A stretch of 64,000 bases of DNA from Macrobrachium rosenbergii. Taxonomy: Eukaryota > Arthropoda > Malacostraca > Decapoda > Palaemonidae. Location: positions 17,752,901 to 17,816,900 of the forward strand of contig NC_089766.1 of NCBI RefSeq assembly GCF_040412425.1. Direction: 5' to 3'. Under the pieces are notes generated by a model. The model saw nothing but the letters and a program-made list of their open reading frames with translations. It searched no databases and had not been told where the DNA came from. Positions 13,590 to 27,154 of the stretch are shown piece after piece; position 1 is the stretch's first letter; the number at the start of each line of letters is the position of its first letter. A program made the translations under genes and the position numbers.

Positions 13590-14651
13590 TAACTGAATTT
13601 GATACATAATCTGATCCAATGGTGTAATCAACCTCTTATCTTTTCTAATTGTATTATTTGCTAAAGAATGATCTTTAAATGTTCATTTTTTTATAATTGG
13701 AACCAATTGTTTTTGTAAATTGGCCTAATAACTTGTTCTTTGTTTGCATTTTGTTACAAGATAACAAAAGAATCTAATGTTTTATTTGTTATTTTTTTTC
13801 TAATCAGCCTTTGTGAGTTTATTTTGACCTTTATTTGTTATTGAATGGATTATACTGTTCATTTTCTAAGGAATATTGGCTTTAAAATGAATTGAAACTT
13901 ACAGATTTTCTATTTCAATTATTAGTGAAGGCAAGACAAATGATCTAAAAGAATTGTGTGAAAAAAGTTTGATCTCGCATCACTATTTAGATTTTTATAA
14001 CAAGAGTAACAGAATTTGATGCTTAATCTCTGTTTATGGTGTAAAACCACTCTATACCTTATTAATAGTATCATTGCCTAAATGTAGTTCTTCAATTGAA
14101 GGGAATTTTTCCTTTATATAATTGGAATCTATTGAGAGGAAAAAAATTAATTTCTTGTTCTTGGTCTGTATTTTTACAAGATTCCAAACAGAATCTAATG
14201 TTCTATTTTTTTTTTTTTTTGTCCATTTCAGTATTTTATGAGTTTTTGAACTTTTTTATTACTGAACTGATTATACTATTAATTTTGTATTGTATATTGG
14301 CTTTACAATAAAAATGAAAGTTACAGATTCTCAGTATTTTTTGTTGATATAAAGACCTAAAATGAAATACAACAACTAAAACTTTTAATTTTTGGTGATA
14401 AAAGCTTTTAATTTTGGTGATAAAGTGTTGTAAGTCAAAAAAAAACAAAAAATCTCATTCAAGTAAATTTAAAGGAACATATATTCTTTTTGTTCATTTA
14501 ACACTCAAGTGGGAACCCTATTTATCCAATTATGATAGTAAGTTTTGTTGCTTTGGGTAAAATTGTTAAAGTTATACGACTTTGAAACTTTAAAACGCTT
14601 CTCCTGAAAAAAATCAAGATTTTGGAGTTACGACAGTCTTGTAATGATGGA
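13590..14651. other. 3' untranslated and terminal part of the DNA transposon, left copy
   Basis: AT-rich, no ORF of interest. Two stretches (about 13550-13870 and 13960-14290) resemble each other: each has aacaag(a)tagtaac/gagtaacagaatttgat, then ggtgtaa and a later ttatactrttaattt-type segment. This looks like an old internal tandem duplication of about 410 bp. Mirrored at 23769-24790. Confidence 0.55.
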
Positions 14652-14663
14652 AATAGATAGTAG

Positions 14664-16024
<1,361 letters not shown>

Positions 16025-17624
16025 TAACGCACTTCTTTCTAATTATTTTTTTTTTCCTTTTATTTTTTATTTATTTTTTTTTCCGGTCGAACGATTTCTG
16101 CTCATTCCTTTTCCGTGCTTGGATGAGCTCACTCAGTTGGAAATATTTTTTCCGCTTATGTTCAGCTGATAGAAAAAATTTCCAATGTTTTTCTACGTGA
16201 AAGTACATAATTTAGAAAACAGACATTTCATATTTCTTCCGCTATGTTCGGTTCGTGGGAAAAATTCAGTTTTTTTAAACGTAAACGTAGGTAATTCAGA
16301 AAATATAGGCATTCCAAATGTGTAATAAAATTCAAGTATTTTTTTACGTAAACGTATATAATTTAGAAAAAACATTACAAAAATGTCATGGAATATTTTC
16401 TCTCCCGTTAACAAATTACAGAGTTATTATATTAATATTAAAATATGTTTACTATAGCTGTAAGTAACAAGTAATTATATAAAAAAATTAAATCTTTGCA
16501 ACATTGCATAATGAAAAAAAAATTGAAACTGGTAAATCAGTCTGATAATAAATCACCTAAAACTGATTTTAACGTCAAAAATCCTTAGAGGCGAGAAAAA
16601 CGCCACAATTTCCCTTCAGGGAATTGCGGAATTCCACAGAGTTCCCCAAAGAATTACAGAAGGGGAGAGACTTGTTTAAAAATGACATCTTCAGGAACAA
16701 TCAGCAAAGGGAGCAACTTTTTTCTCGTTAGTCAAGCCTATCAAGAGAGGAAATGAGTTGATTCTTGAGTCTCAGAGAGACGGAGAAATGATCTTTTGGT
16801 GTTTCAGTGCATTTTATGATGTGTGATAAACTTTGTTAGTTGCTGGTGCAAGCCATCTTTTGACACAACGTCAGATACCGAGACTATATAACAAAATTAC
16901 ATATACTTGTCTTTGTTTCTGCTTGTTTTCAGAGGTCTTACACACGGCGTCACCTTTCTATGCTGTCAGTTACGCTTGAATTCAGGTGCCTGGCCTCTGC
17001 ATGTAAGGGGAACTTTCACCCCAGAACAACCTAATGCTTTATGGTTGAATAGTAGCTGGGCTCTTTGTTTTACAAGTTTAGAAATAATGTGCAGTTTGAG
17101 TTCTATATAGTTGAATGGTAAGTATAGATACAATAAAAATTTTTACGTATTATACTTTTTTTTTGGCCACTGTCAAGAACATATTAAACCACTTAAGATA
17201 TTTACAAGAAAAAACTGGTCTTATACGAAATACATGAAGCATTTCTATCGGAGTGCGGAAAGAGGGCAGGAAATTATCACAGATTAAAAGGAAAACCAAA
17301 ATTAACCTTAACATGAAAAGAATTAAGCCAAGACGTCAGTTCAGTATCAAAATAAAATATAAATCTTATAAGTGATTCACCCAAATCATTCCTGACATAA
17401 TTACTGCAAAGAATTAAAGGTGGAATTTCATTACGTGAGCCAGGATACCGGTAATTCAGCTGAGATCTTCGAGCGAATCTTATTAATATCAATTCTAAAG
17501 TTCACATCCTCAGAGTTATAAGACATTTTAAAATTCATAAATACATATGGAGAGATAGAGAGGTCATATTTTTATCAATTATTTATTCTCATGCTGGATA
17601 ATAATATCCATAGCCATAAACTTA

Positions 17625-17690
<66 letters not shown>

Positions 17691-18751
17691 AACAGTGCTT
17701 ATATGCTGAGCTGTTTCACATCACACATAAATTCATGTTAAAAATAAAAATAAAAAAAATTTGACTCTAAGCATAAAGACAAATGATTAATGAATTATCA
17801 ATAAATTATTCCCTAAAACACGTTTCAAACTATACGTACCACAAAGCATCTTTTTAAAAAAAAAAAAAAATAATAATTTCTAACCATATATGTGAGAAGT
17901 TGCACAGTACAATCTCACAGTCCTGGATATTTTGAGACTAAAGCCTTCAAAATCCAACATCAAAAGAGAGGTGAAACAAACGGTAATGTTTGAGGGCAAA
18001 AGCTAATGTAGAGGAAAGAGAATTTTGAGGATTTCAAAGAAAGTTAACAGCTATTAACAACTGCATTCACAAGCAAACACTGCAAAGCACAGGCTCAAAT
18101 CTTCACACATAAAACAAGGAAAAGTTAAAAGAATTTGCGAACTGCCACAATCAATTCCATGCAGCTCCCACCCCGCTCCTCTGTAACCCGAAAAAGCCTC
18201 AACATCACACACTGAACAAGTCTTTTTGGCCTTCCATTTGATGTCGACTATTGACGGATCGTACAAAAGAGTTCAAGAGAGTTCAGGACCTTTGTAACAA
18301 TCTTCTCAAGAAATAGTTTGCTTTCATGTCCGTGCAAAGAAGCGCAGAAGGCAGCGAAGACCTTTCTGGAGATCTTGGGATGGAGAGGCTTTTGAGCATT
18401 CATCATTCATATGCCTTTTATACATACACACACAAACACACACACACAAGGTCTACAAAGACAGAAAGTCAAAGAGGCTGTGTAATGTAGGTACTTTGTC
18501 ATATTTTCATAGTCATTTCAAGAGTCATTCTCATTTTATCGCTAATATAAATTACCATTAATAAAGAACAAGTATGAATATATTACTAATTAACCTCAGA
18601 TTATGTGTAAAACCATAAATGAACAAACAAGTATCTTTAAAATGAATGTTTGAGATTTAAACTATACAGATGAAGAGAAAATAATGGAGATGAATCTTGA
18701 GAGCCGGAAAGAGCACGCTGCAGAGAAAATTGTGCAAAAAATAATCTTCTT

Positions 18752-18797
<46 letters not shown>

Positions 18798-19150
18798 CTC
18801 TCTCGGGGGTAATAAAATAGTTTTAGAACTTGGGATACAAATGATTCATAAACTTTAATACATTTTTTGCTCAAAATGTAAAATGTGTTATCGATTTTAG
18901 TTAGATATTTCATGAAAATAAAAAGGAAGGGGAATCATTTTTTCAAAATTACCTTTGAGTATGAAAGTAATGAACCACCTGACCAAAATGAGAAAGAAAA
19001 TGAGGAAAGAAAGCAAGAATTAGTCTTCCCGATTATTACGAAGCGTCAGTTCAGGAATAAAAAAGAAATAAAAGTAGCCTTCAAAATTATATATACATAT
19101 ATATACATATATAAATATATATATATAGGTGTTATATATATATATATATA

Positions 19151-19187
<37 letters not shown>

Positions 19188-19535
19188 CAAAAGACTTAAC
19201 GTAGAATATTACATCACGCGAACCAACCGGGCCCTCCAGAAATTTCGCTAAAAATCTGAATCAGCCTATGGAGCAGAGGAGGAGGAGGAGGAGGGGAGGA
19301 GGAGATGCTGGTTATGACACAGTTAGGAAAGAAAGGGCGGCGCCTGGAAGATATCCTCCTGAAAATCTCTTCACAGAGGAAAATTTTTATCGCCGGCTCA
19401 TTTTCGTCCTGGAAAATGCAGGTACAATAATGAGTATCCCCAGCAGCACCTACATAGTTAATAGAGAGAGAGAGGGTGGGGAGGGATCTTTTGGCCTCTA
19501 TTATTCAAATATTTTACTGAAATTGGTGATGTATT

Positions 19536-19572
<37 letters not shown>

Positions 19573-19650
19573 GATTTGGTTCTGTACAAATATTCATTGA
19601 GATAGTAATGTTGCTTGCATTGACAAAGAGATAAAATGAAATGCAGACAC

Positions 19651-19702
<52 letters not shown>

Positions 19703-19978
19703 ATCTCATAAGTTTCAACTCTTAGGACTGAAGTAATGATTAATCCCTTGAAATACATTTCTGTCTGCAGCCGAGGCACAATATTACTAAAATTTTCAAA
19801 CAACAAAATGATCAACTGAAAAATAACCATTTACGCCTCTTTTAAACACGACATAGAGATTTATCTCATAACTTAGCGTAAAATAAAACTCCCTAAAACC
19901 TTAGTTTTTTCCTCATTTCTGAAAAACGTCAGCCAACGAGCCTCGTTCTCTGGGTATAAGTGGGCTGGTTCTTCAATA

Positions 19979-20068
<90 letters not shown>

Positions 20069-20632
20069 ATTTGTACTTATTTCTTGGAAGAGGAATTTGT
20101 TGGCATTTTTACCACCTTTCCATTCCCACACCAACAAAACCACATTTATTCAACCACACAAAGCATACAACTGATCCTCCACAAAGCAGAGTAGATTATC
20201 ATATCAGTAGATCATATACAAATATAGTTTAGTTTATTTTTACTTCTTATTTTTTCTTGTTCAAAAGACTGTGTTTTTTCAAGTGTAAGGATTACATCAT
20301 TTGCTAGCTTTAATTTATTCCTAGGTGATTTAACAAGTACTTCTATGAATTTTATCTAAGGTCAGCCAACATACATATAAAACAGATTGACTTATGAAGA
20401 TATTCATAACTTTAACGCATATTCAAACTAATTATTTTAGTATAAATAACGTATTGATATACTTCTCTTTATTGCCGTTTCCCTCCTCAATATTACCTAA
20501 TCTGTCTCCTTTATTTTAGCATAACATTGTATGGATTTATTTCTCATCTATTTTCATCTAACTTCATTTTTACCTAATGTCTCCATTATTTTAGCACAAA
20601 TGATGTATTGATTTATTTCTCTTATTTTCAGG

Positions 20633-20664
<32 letters not shown>

Positions 20665-21260
20665 AAGCTAACTTTGCATCAAACTTAAGATTTTACTAGA
20701 TATTGTAAAATTGTTAATCTGCATAAGTTTTATTATTCTCTGGGTTTCCATTACCCAATATTATGAATTTTTATTGCCAATGTGCCTACAAGAACTTTTC
20801 AAGACAGTTTTGCAAAGTTCTTTATCTGTCCAACAGTTTCTGTCTTAACATGTGTTCAAAAGTTTTCATGTAACAGGCATCTAAGGGGATTAAAATGAAA
20901 CAATTATTTACCTTTCAGTACCTGAGCATCCCCCAAAGGATAGGTAAATATTCCCAGGGTAATCCCTAACCAACAACTTGATCCAAGATTATGGAAGTTT
21001 ATGGAAGCCTAAGTATAAGAAGAGTCAAAGCCTCCATGATTTGCTTTTGAAGAGAAAATAAGCCTTAACTTCATTGTCCCTAGAAAAACGGCGTTAAGAA
21101 GTTTTCCTAAAACGACAAAACTTTAATGAAAAATCCTAAGATGTTGGAAAGAAAAGTTTCTTGAAGAAGGCTGCTCCTGCCTGCAGGCAGTTCTGGTTTC
21201 ATCATGGAGAAGCCCTTTGCCGTTGTTCCGTTTGACTATTGACTAACATCAATATATATT

Positions 21261-21354
<94 letters not shown>

Positions 21355-21480
21355 CTTTATCACATACACAATTGTTCTGGTGCATTAGTAGAATTACAAA
21401 GTGACTCATTCAAACTGGATGGCATCTAATGGATTAGATAAATTGTCCAGCTTAAATAGAGGTAAAGTCCTTTTAGTAAT
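16025..21480. other. Spacer of the inverted duplication, no gene recognised
   Basis: Single-copy within the window. AT-rich with many microsatellites: (GA)n 17623-17687, (CT)n 18757-18793, (TA)n 19091-19184, (GGA)n around 19275-19302, (GA)n 19540-19569 and 19653-19702, (TA)n 19983-20066, (CT)n 20635-20664, (TA)n 21268-21350. Open frames of 60-104 codons lack family resemblance and several run through microsatellites. No RNA gene was seen. Confidence 0.6.
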
Positions 21481-21509
21481 ATATATATATTATATATATA
21501 TATATATAA

Positions 21510-21551
<42 letters not shown>

Positions 21552-21574
21552 CAGGTGTAGATAGGCTGGTGTAC

Positions 21575-21639
<65 letters not shown>

Positions 21640-21681
21640 TATATACATACACACACACAATACACACACACACACACACAC
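21481..21681. repeat. Compound (TA)n/(CA)n microsatellite abutting a Penelope-type terminus
   Basis: TA tracts at 21481-21549 and 21576-21645 separated by a short unique piece (ttcaggtgtagataggctgg), then (CA)n to 21681. The hammerhead-bearing element end begins immediately after. The same arrangement, a TA/CA tract followed by a Penelope-type end, occurs at 48114-48400. Confidence 0.95.
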
Positions 21682-22533
21682 CAATGACTGAGGGACAGGA
21701 ATGCCTGAATACGAACATCAAACAGGAAGGCGGACAGGAATGCACTTGAATAGTCATTTCATTACATGTTTATTCCCAACGTTTCATAATCCACGATTAC
21801 ATCATCAGGGGTTCTCTAATTAAAAAACAAAAAGCATTGACAATAAAAATCACAGAAAAAAATGCACAAAGGCAAAGTCAAAACACAAAAATGAGCAATC
21901 GACTTACAAGGGAAATTTTACGCAAAGGACACAGAGGAACAGGAAAAACACTGAGAAATTAATTAAAACAAACAGAACATATAAAAGACAAGTATTCTTG
22001 ACCCAAGTGTAACTCGGGGATTTATGTGGGATCCACTCGGAGACTTCTAAAAGTACCATAGATTCACACAGGGGGTTAAGTTTTTGTACGGGGATAAAAA
22101 TCTCCGACCCCAAACACTCCAACATCAGAAGTCATACGGAATTCTGTAAAACTCTCATTGAAAGCAAAGATTTCTGCATAACTGGACGAACTTCAAGCCA
22201 ATTCGAAGAACTCATTTTCTGTATTTGTGTCGTACTGACAGGTTGGCTCCATACCCTTAGTCACTTTTATTAATTTATTTATTTGTTTCTTTAACACGAT
22301 TTTAAATTTTAGTGTTTTAAAATATAAAGGTTTTAAATATGTATTTTTTTCACTTGTCTTTTATATATTCTATCTATTTTAATTAATTTCTCAGTGTTTT
22401 GCCATTCCTCAGTGTCCTTTGTGTAAAATTTCCATTTTGAATCGATTGTCGTTTTTTATGTTCTGACTTTGCTTTTGTATATTTTTTCTGTAATCTTTGT
22501 TGTCAATGCTTTTGGTTTTTTTTTTTTAATTAT
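21682..22533 (-). mobile_element. Terminal fragment of a second Penelope-like family, with an inverted repeat
   Basis: Carries a hammerhead-like motif (21775-21812) in the same position and orientation relative to a flanking microsatellite as the units of the 48-62 kb array, but with different sequence around the core. About 180 bp downstream of the motif (21816-21998) recurs inverted at about 22350-22533; shared landmarks are acttgtcttttatat, taattaatttctcagtgttt and gtcaatgctttt. No RT or GIY-YIG coding sequence is present between the arms, so this is a non-coding end fragment with an inverted extra copy, a pattern known for Penelope insertions. Confidence 0.62.
21775..21812 (-). ncRNA. Hammerhead-ribozyme-like motif, divergent family
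   Basis: Minus strand reads CCC, then CTGATGA, an unpaired T, a stem GTAATC/GATTAT closed by loop GTG, then GAAAC, GTT and GGG. CTGATGA and GAAA are the conserved hammerhead core; CCC/GGG would be stem I and ACGT a palindromic two-base-pair stem III. Stem II differs from the array copies at almost every position yet keeps pairing. Confidence 0.72.
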
Positions 22534-22656
22534 ATAATGTGTGTATAAAGATAGATGGGGAGACAGACGGACAGTTAGACAGAAAGAGAAGGGAATAGAG
22601 AAATTTATATCATTCCAAAATTATTCGGATCTCGCTTTTCCTCTCTAGTTCTTGGA

Positions 22657-22660
<4 letters not shown>

Positions 22661-22700
<40 letters not shown>
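22661..22700. repeat. (GA)n microsatellite
   Basis: Mirror of (CT)n 15915-15962, near the inner edge of the right arm. Confidence 0.95.
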
Positions 22701-22701
<1 letters not shown>

Positions 22702-23685
22702 AATATTTTTTCTGCTACCAATCCAGACAGACACGAGTCCATACTAAAGCAAAGTCAACAAAGAAAATCTGACTTCAGAGGAACATCTGAATATCCTGTC
22801 AGCAACAGATTTCGTCCTGACAACAGACCCTCTTTTGTAATGGAAATCCTTTACTTCGTATCAAACAGTTAGTGTACATATTCATGGTATATTCTAACGC
22901 GTCGTAGGATCCAATATTTATTCTTACAGGTCAGGAATTATCTCGCAGGGAAACTATTTTTATATTACTGAAAATAAACAGTTTTGATTTGCTTAGGTCT
23001 AAGGATTTGCATTTTATTCGCCTCTTTAAGAAAGGGTAGCCTATGCAGATTTCTCTTCTTCTAACTGTTTTAAGACATAAATAATAGTATCTATAAGGAA
23101 ATTTTCTCTCATATATCATTATTGTTACCTCAGGATACAAATTACAGGAAGTGTTTCAAACGATGCACAAAACGTTCTTCTGTATTTTGTATCAACGATG
23201 CTTTTTGAGAAGGAAATTTGTAGGAAACCTCATCCGCTGATAACTTGACAGGGGTAAAGAATAGTCCATCACATTGCCCCTTCCACTTCATGCAACTTCA
23301 TGTCACTTTCCTTTCCTTGTGTTACGATGAAAAAGAGCTTCGTTCATAAAAATGGAAAAATAACACTCGGGGAAGAAAAGTGTCACTAGCAACGAGTCCT
23401 GGGTAGAGCTGACAGAAATGCTGAGGAAGTCAAGTCTAACAAAGAATACTATGCTTGACCTCTCCTCAGTCTCTGATGGGATGTGATTTTCTCTAATTCT
23501 TACGAGATATAGAAGTACGAATGAATTACTTCATAATGATTAAAATATTATGTTTAATTTCCAACTCAACAGGTATTCCGACTACACATTTCAAGATCGG
23601 TTTGATTTGTTGTGTGTATGAAAACATTTATTATAAAGAATTGCAACTTTTTCATTCTAACGAAGACATTTTCGGGATATGGCAA

Positions 23686-23690
<5 letters not shown>

Positions 23691-23765
<75 letters not shown>
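23691..23765. repeat. (TA)n microsatellite next to the transposon end
   Basis: Pure TA run of about 75 bp between the innermost arm block and the DNA-transposon terminus; the left-arm counterpart is more than three times longer. Confidence 0.97.
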
Positions 23766-23767
<2 letters not shown>

Positions 23768-26700
23768 TTCCATCATTACAAGACTGTCGTAACTCCAAAA
23801 TTTTGATTTTTCAGAAGAAGCGTTTTAAAGTTTCAAAGTCGTATAACTAACAATTTTACCCAAAGCAACAAAACTTACTATCATAATTGGATAAATAGGG
23901 TTCCACTTGAGTGTTAAATGAACAAAAGAATATATGTTCCTTTTTAAATTTACTTGAATGAGATTTTTGTTTTATTTTTGACTTACAACTCTTTATCACC
24001 AAAAATTAAAAGCTTTTATCACCAAAAATTAAAAGTTTTAGTTGTTGTATTTCATTTTAGGTCTTTATATCAACAAAAAATACTGAGAATATGTAACTCA
24101 TTTTATTGTAAAGCCAATATACAATACAAAATTAATAGTATAATCAGTTCAGTAATAAGAAAAGTTCAAAAACTCATAAAGGCTGATTGGAAAAAAAAAA
24201 AAAAAAAAAATAGAACATTATATTCTGTTGGAATCTTGTAAAAAAATACAGACCAAGAACAAAATATTAATTTTTTTCCTCTCAATAGATTCCAATTATA
24301 TAAAGGAAAAATTCCCTTCAATTGAAGAACTACATTTAGACAATGATACTATTAATAAGGTAAAGAGGTAGTTTACACCATAGGAACCGATTAAGCATCA
24401 AATTCTGTTACTCTTGTTATAAAAATCTAAATAGTGATGCGAGGTCAAACTTTTTTCACACAATTCTTTTAGATCATTTGTCTTGTCTTCACTAATAATT
24501 AAAATAGAAAATCTGTAAGTTTCAATTCATTTTAAAGCTAATATTCCTTAGAAAATGAACAGTATAATCCATTCAATAACAAACAAAAGGATTGATTAGA
24601 AAGAAAATAACAAATAAAACATTAGATTCTTTTGTTATCTTGTAACAAAATGCAAACAAAGAACAAGTTATTAGGCCAATTTACAAAACAATTGGTTCCA
24701 ATTATAAAAAATGAACATTTAAAGAGCAATCTTTAGCAAATAATACAATTAGAAAAGATAAGAGGTTGATTACACCATTGGATCAGATTATGTATCAAAT
24801 TCGGTTACTATCTTGTTATAAAATTCAGAATAGGTGGGCGGGATCAAGCCTTTTTTCAACATTTCTTTGAGGCCTTTTTTCTTTTGTTCACCGAGTGCAA
24901 TTTTCTTGGAGTAACACTGCAGGAGGTCTTTACAACCTTTGGTTTCTTGATCAACTGAAATTGTAGAATTCATCACTGTATGAATATTTGATGGAAACTG
25001 AAGTTGGACTTTGTTTTCGAACTTCATGACTTTGATTTCACTTAATCTTAATTCTTTAACATTAATCGGTCCCATTTGTGTAGGAGACACTTCACATTCT
25101 TAAAATCATCGTACTGCATTTCACGAACACGGAACGGTTGCCTTGTTTTTTCGCAGAGCGAATTGCAGTATAAGGGTTTTCTGGAACGAATATGGGTCCC
25201 CTTTCTCAGCCTCTTTATTTGCTTTTCAATAAGAGAATGTGCAGAATCACCTTCATTCTGAGTGTGGCCCTTGATTAGGAATTTATGAGTGATTGACGCA
25301 ACAGGCAAATTAGTCACAGCATACAGATACAATGCCAGCATAAATCTATTCTTTTGCTGCCCAGCACAATTATCAGAATAAAAAATTATCTCAATGTCTT
25401 GTCCTTCATTCTTATCACATAGATTTTCTATGTAATTGAGGATGCAAGTGCCAATTTCATTCACTCCTCGCTGACCATTTGTTTCATCCCACACAAAACA
25501 GTCACAGGCATTCGTCTTCAGATCATAAACTGTGAAATTTAGGACATTTAATTTTGATTTATAGTAAAAGATGGACACGTCACCTTGTGGGAGTTGCATA
25601 ACGGCTTGTAGATCATACACAGCTACTATAGCATTTCCTTCTGGTCTTATCCTGCTGTTTTTCTTTTCTTGAAAGCTGCTTTTCAGATTGATGTATGTCA
25701 TATTTTTCTTTCAAGTTATCTTTAGCTTCTCCCTCTGCATTGTTAAACATCACACACACATCACACTGATCTTTCTTTGGAGTGAAGAAAGAAATATTGA
25801 ACTCATTCACAAACACACGGGTGGAACATCGCGTAGTTTGCATAGGGCTTATTGTTTTCTTTCGATTCTTTGACATAATCCCTGTGAATGTCTGCCAGGC
25901 TTCGAGACCCACACAAATGAATGTCCTAGTTGTTTTTGCCCTTGTGTAGTGACTTTCGATTCTAGGAATCGAGTTGATGTGAGCTCTAATCCCTTCTTTA
26001 ATTTGTGGATCAAGCGTAGGTTGCTTTCCATGTTTTCCTCTTCTATCTCCCTCAGGCATCACCTCTGCTACTTTGTTTTGTTTAGCTAATGCTGTTCTAA
26101 TAACCCTATCATTTATATCTAGAGTATTCATGAAAAAGTTTGCAGACTCTTATTAATATACCATCCACTGGAAAGGAATAGAAATGTTGTTTCCCCTTGG
26201 TCCACGCTTTCTGTCTTCCCTTATATAATATTATCTGTAAGCTGGCTTCATAATATCGGTACATTTTATTATGTACTCTCTTTGAAGGTCGACATCCCCC
26301 AGGCTCCAGTATGATTCAAAAATTTGAACTCTTTGTTCATGAGAGATTTTATTGATGAAATACATAGGCCTAACTCACCTGATACCGATCCGCCTCTCTC
26401 AATAGACTGTTTAGATTCTTCTTTTCTTTGCAATGCTATTTGCAAGAGTTTTTGTCCACGGGAAAGCATAGTTTATCATGAATAGATTCTGAAAAGCATT
26501 GTAGTAATTAAAAATCACTGTAATTTTTGTGTATAAACCGACATTAATCATGGTAACACGGCGAATTACGATTTTGTTAAAACTGTTTTCTGCAAGACAG
26601 CTGTAATTCATTATATAACATTTAGTTAGTAAATAAAAGATTGGTGGTTTGTTGTTAAAGAGATGCAAGTCATAATACATCAAATGTTTTCTCGGACTTT

Positions 26701-27154
26701 TGTTCAATAATGCCACATTTTGCTTTACCGTGCACCTTTCTATTCAAATTATTCTACAAGAAAGATGCAATTTGGGTTATCACGTCCAGTCACTTTCAAA
26801 GTAGTTAATACTTCAATGCAAGAAAGTCTTAGCAACAAATAAAACACCACTAGTGAACTCTCACTTTAACTGAAAAAGAGGCGTAAACCTGCTTACAACA
26901 GTCTCGTACAAAATTCAAATGATGCTTCCTTTATATCTACCAATGTAACACTGACTTACAACACTGTTTTCACAAACTGCACCGAGATTTTGATTTAGAC
27001 TTAAAATCTTCCCAGCGCCATCTCTCGGCCAAAAATGCACTTAGACTTACGACTTTATTACCAAAAGACGCAAAATTAAATGAGCAATCTTATGAGCTAT
27101 GTAACTCAAAACTTCAAATTTTTGAGTTACGACAATCTTGTAATGATGGAGCGA
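23765..27154 (-). mobile_element. TIR DNA transposon with DUF7869-type transposase, right copy (uninterrupted)
   Basis: 3.4 kb. Ends read tcgttccatcattacaagac at 23765 and, in reverse complement, tcgctccatcattacaagat at 27154; the similarity runs on through tcgtaactc, so the TIRs are about 30 bp. Both ends are preceded by tata, which may be the target duplication (TA or TATA), but the left flank is a TA microsatellite so this is unsafe. One gene fills the middle on the minus strand (24788-26164). The left arm holds the same element split by a 4.3 kb block. Confidence 0.85.
24788..26164 (-). pseudogene. DUF7869-type transposase-like gene, best copy in the window
   Basis: Three overlapping minus-strand frames (26164-25613, 25701-25048, 25090-24788) join into about 450 codons. 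Order: N-terminal VCK and MNTLDINDR; RGKHGKQP; HINSIPRIESHY; CDVCVMFNNAEGE; VAVYDLQAVMQLPQGDVS; VYDLKTNACDCFVWDE; IIFYSDNCAGQQKNRF; FLIKGHTQNEGDSAHSLIEK; a basic C-terminus. This pattern matches a large family of arthropod proteins annotated with DUF7869 (name from memory). Acidic residues in YDLQ, YSDN and QNEGDS are spaced like an RNase-H-type catalytic triad; this is inference. Frameshifts near 25080, 25650 and 26125 remain, some perhaps consensus errors. The start may lie upstream. Confidence 0.8.

Larger units (their letters stand above)
6906..14651 (+). mobile_element. TIR DNA transposon with DUF7869-type transposase, left copy, split by a later insertion
   Basis: Both ends begin tccatcattacaagactg and continue tcgtaact in opposite orientation (6906-6931 and the reverse complement of 14626-14651), giving terminal inverted repeats of about 26-30 bp. 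Removing the 4.3 kb block at 8058-12401 leaves about 3.4 kb, the size of the intact right-arm copy. The left terminus carries a perfect 11-bp hairpin (6926-6936 with 6945-6955). A gttgtaagtc-like motif recurs near the termini (7003-7012, 7094-7103, 7157-7165, 14427-14436). The far end abuts (TA)n at 14664-14930, so the target-site duplication cannot be read. Confidence 0.82.
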
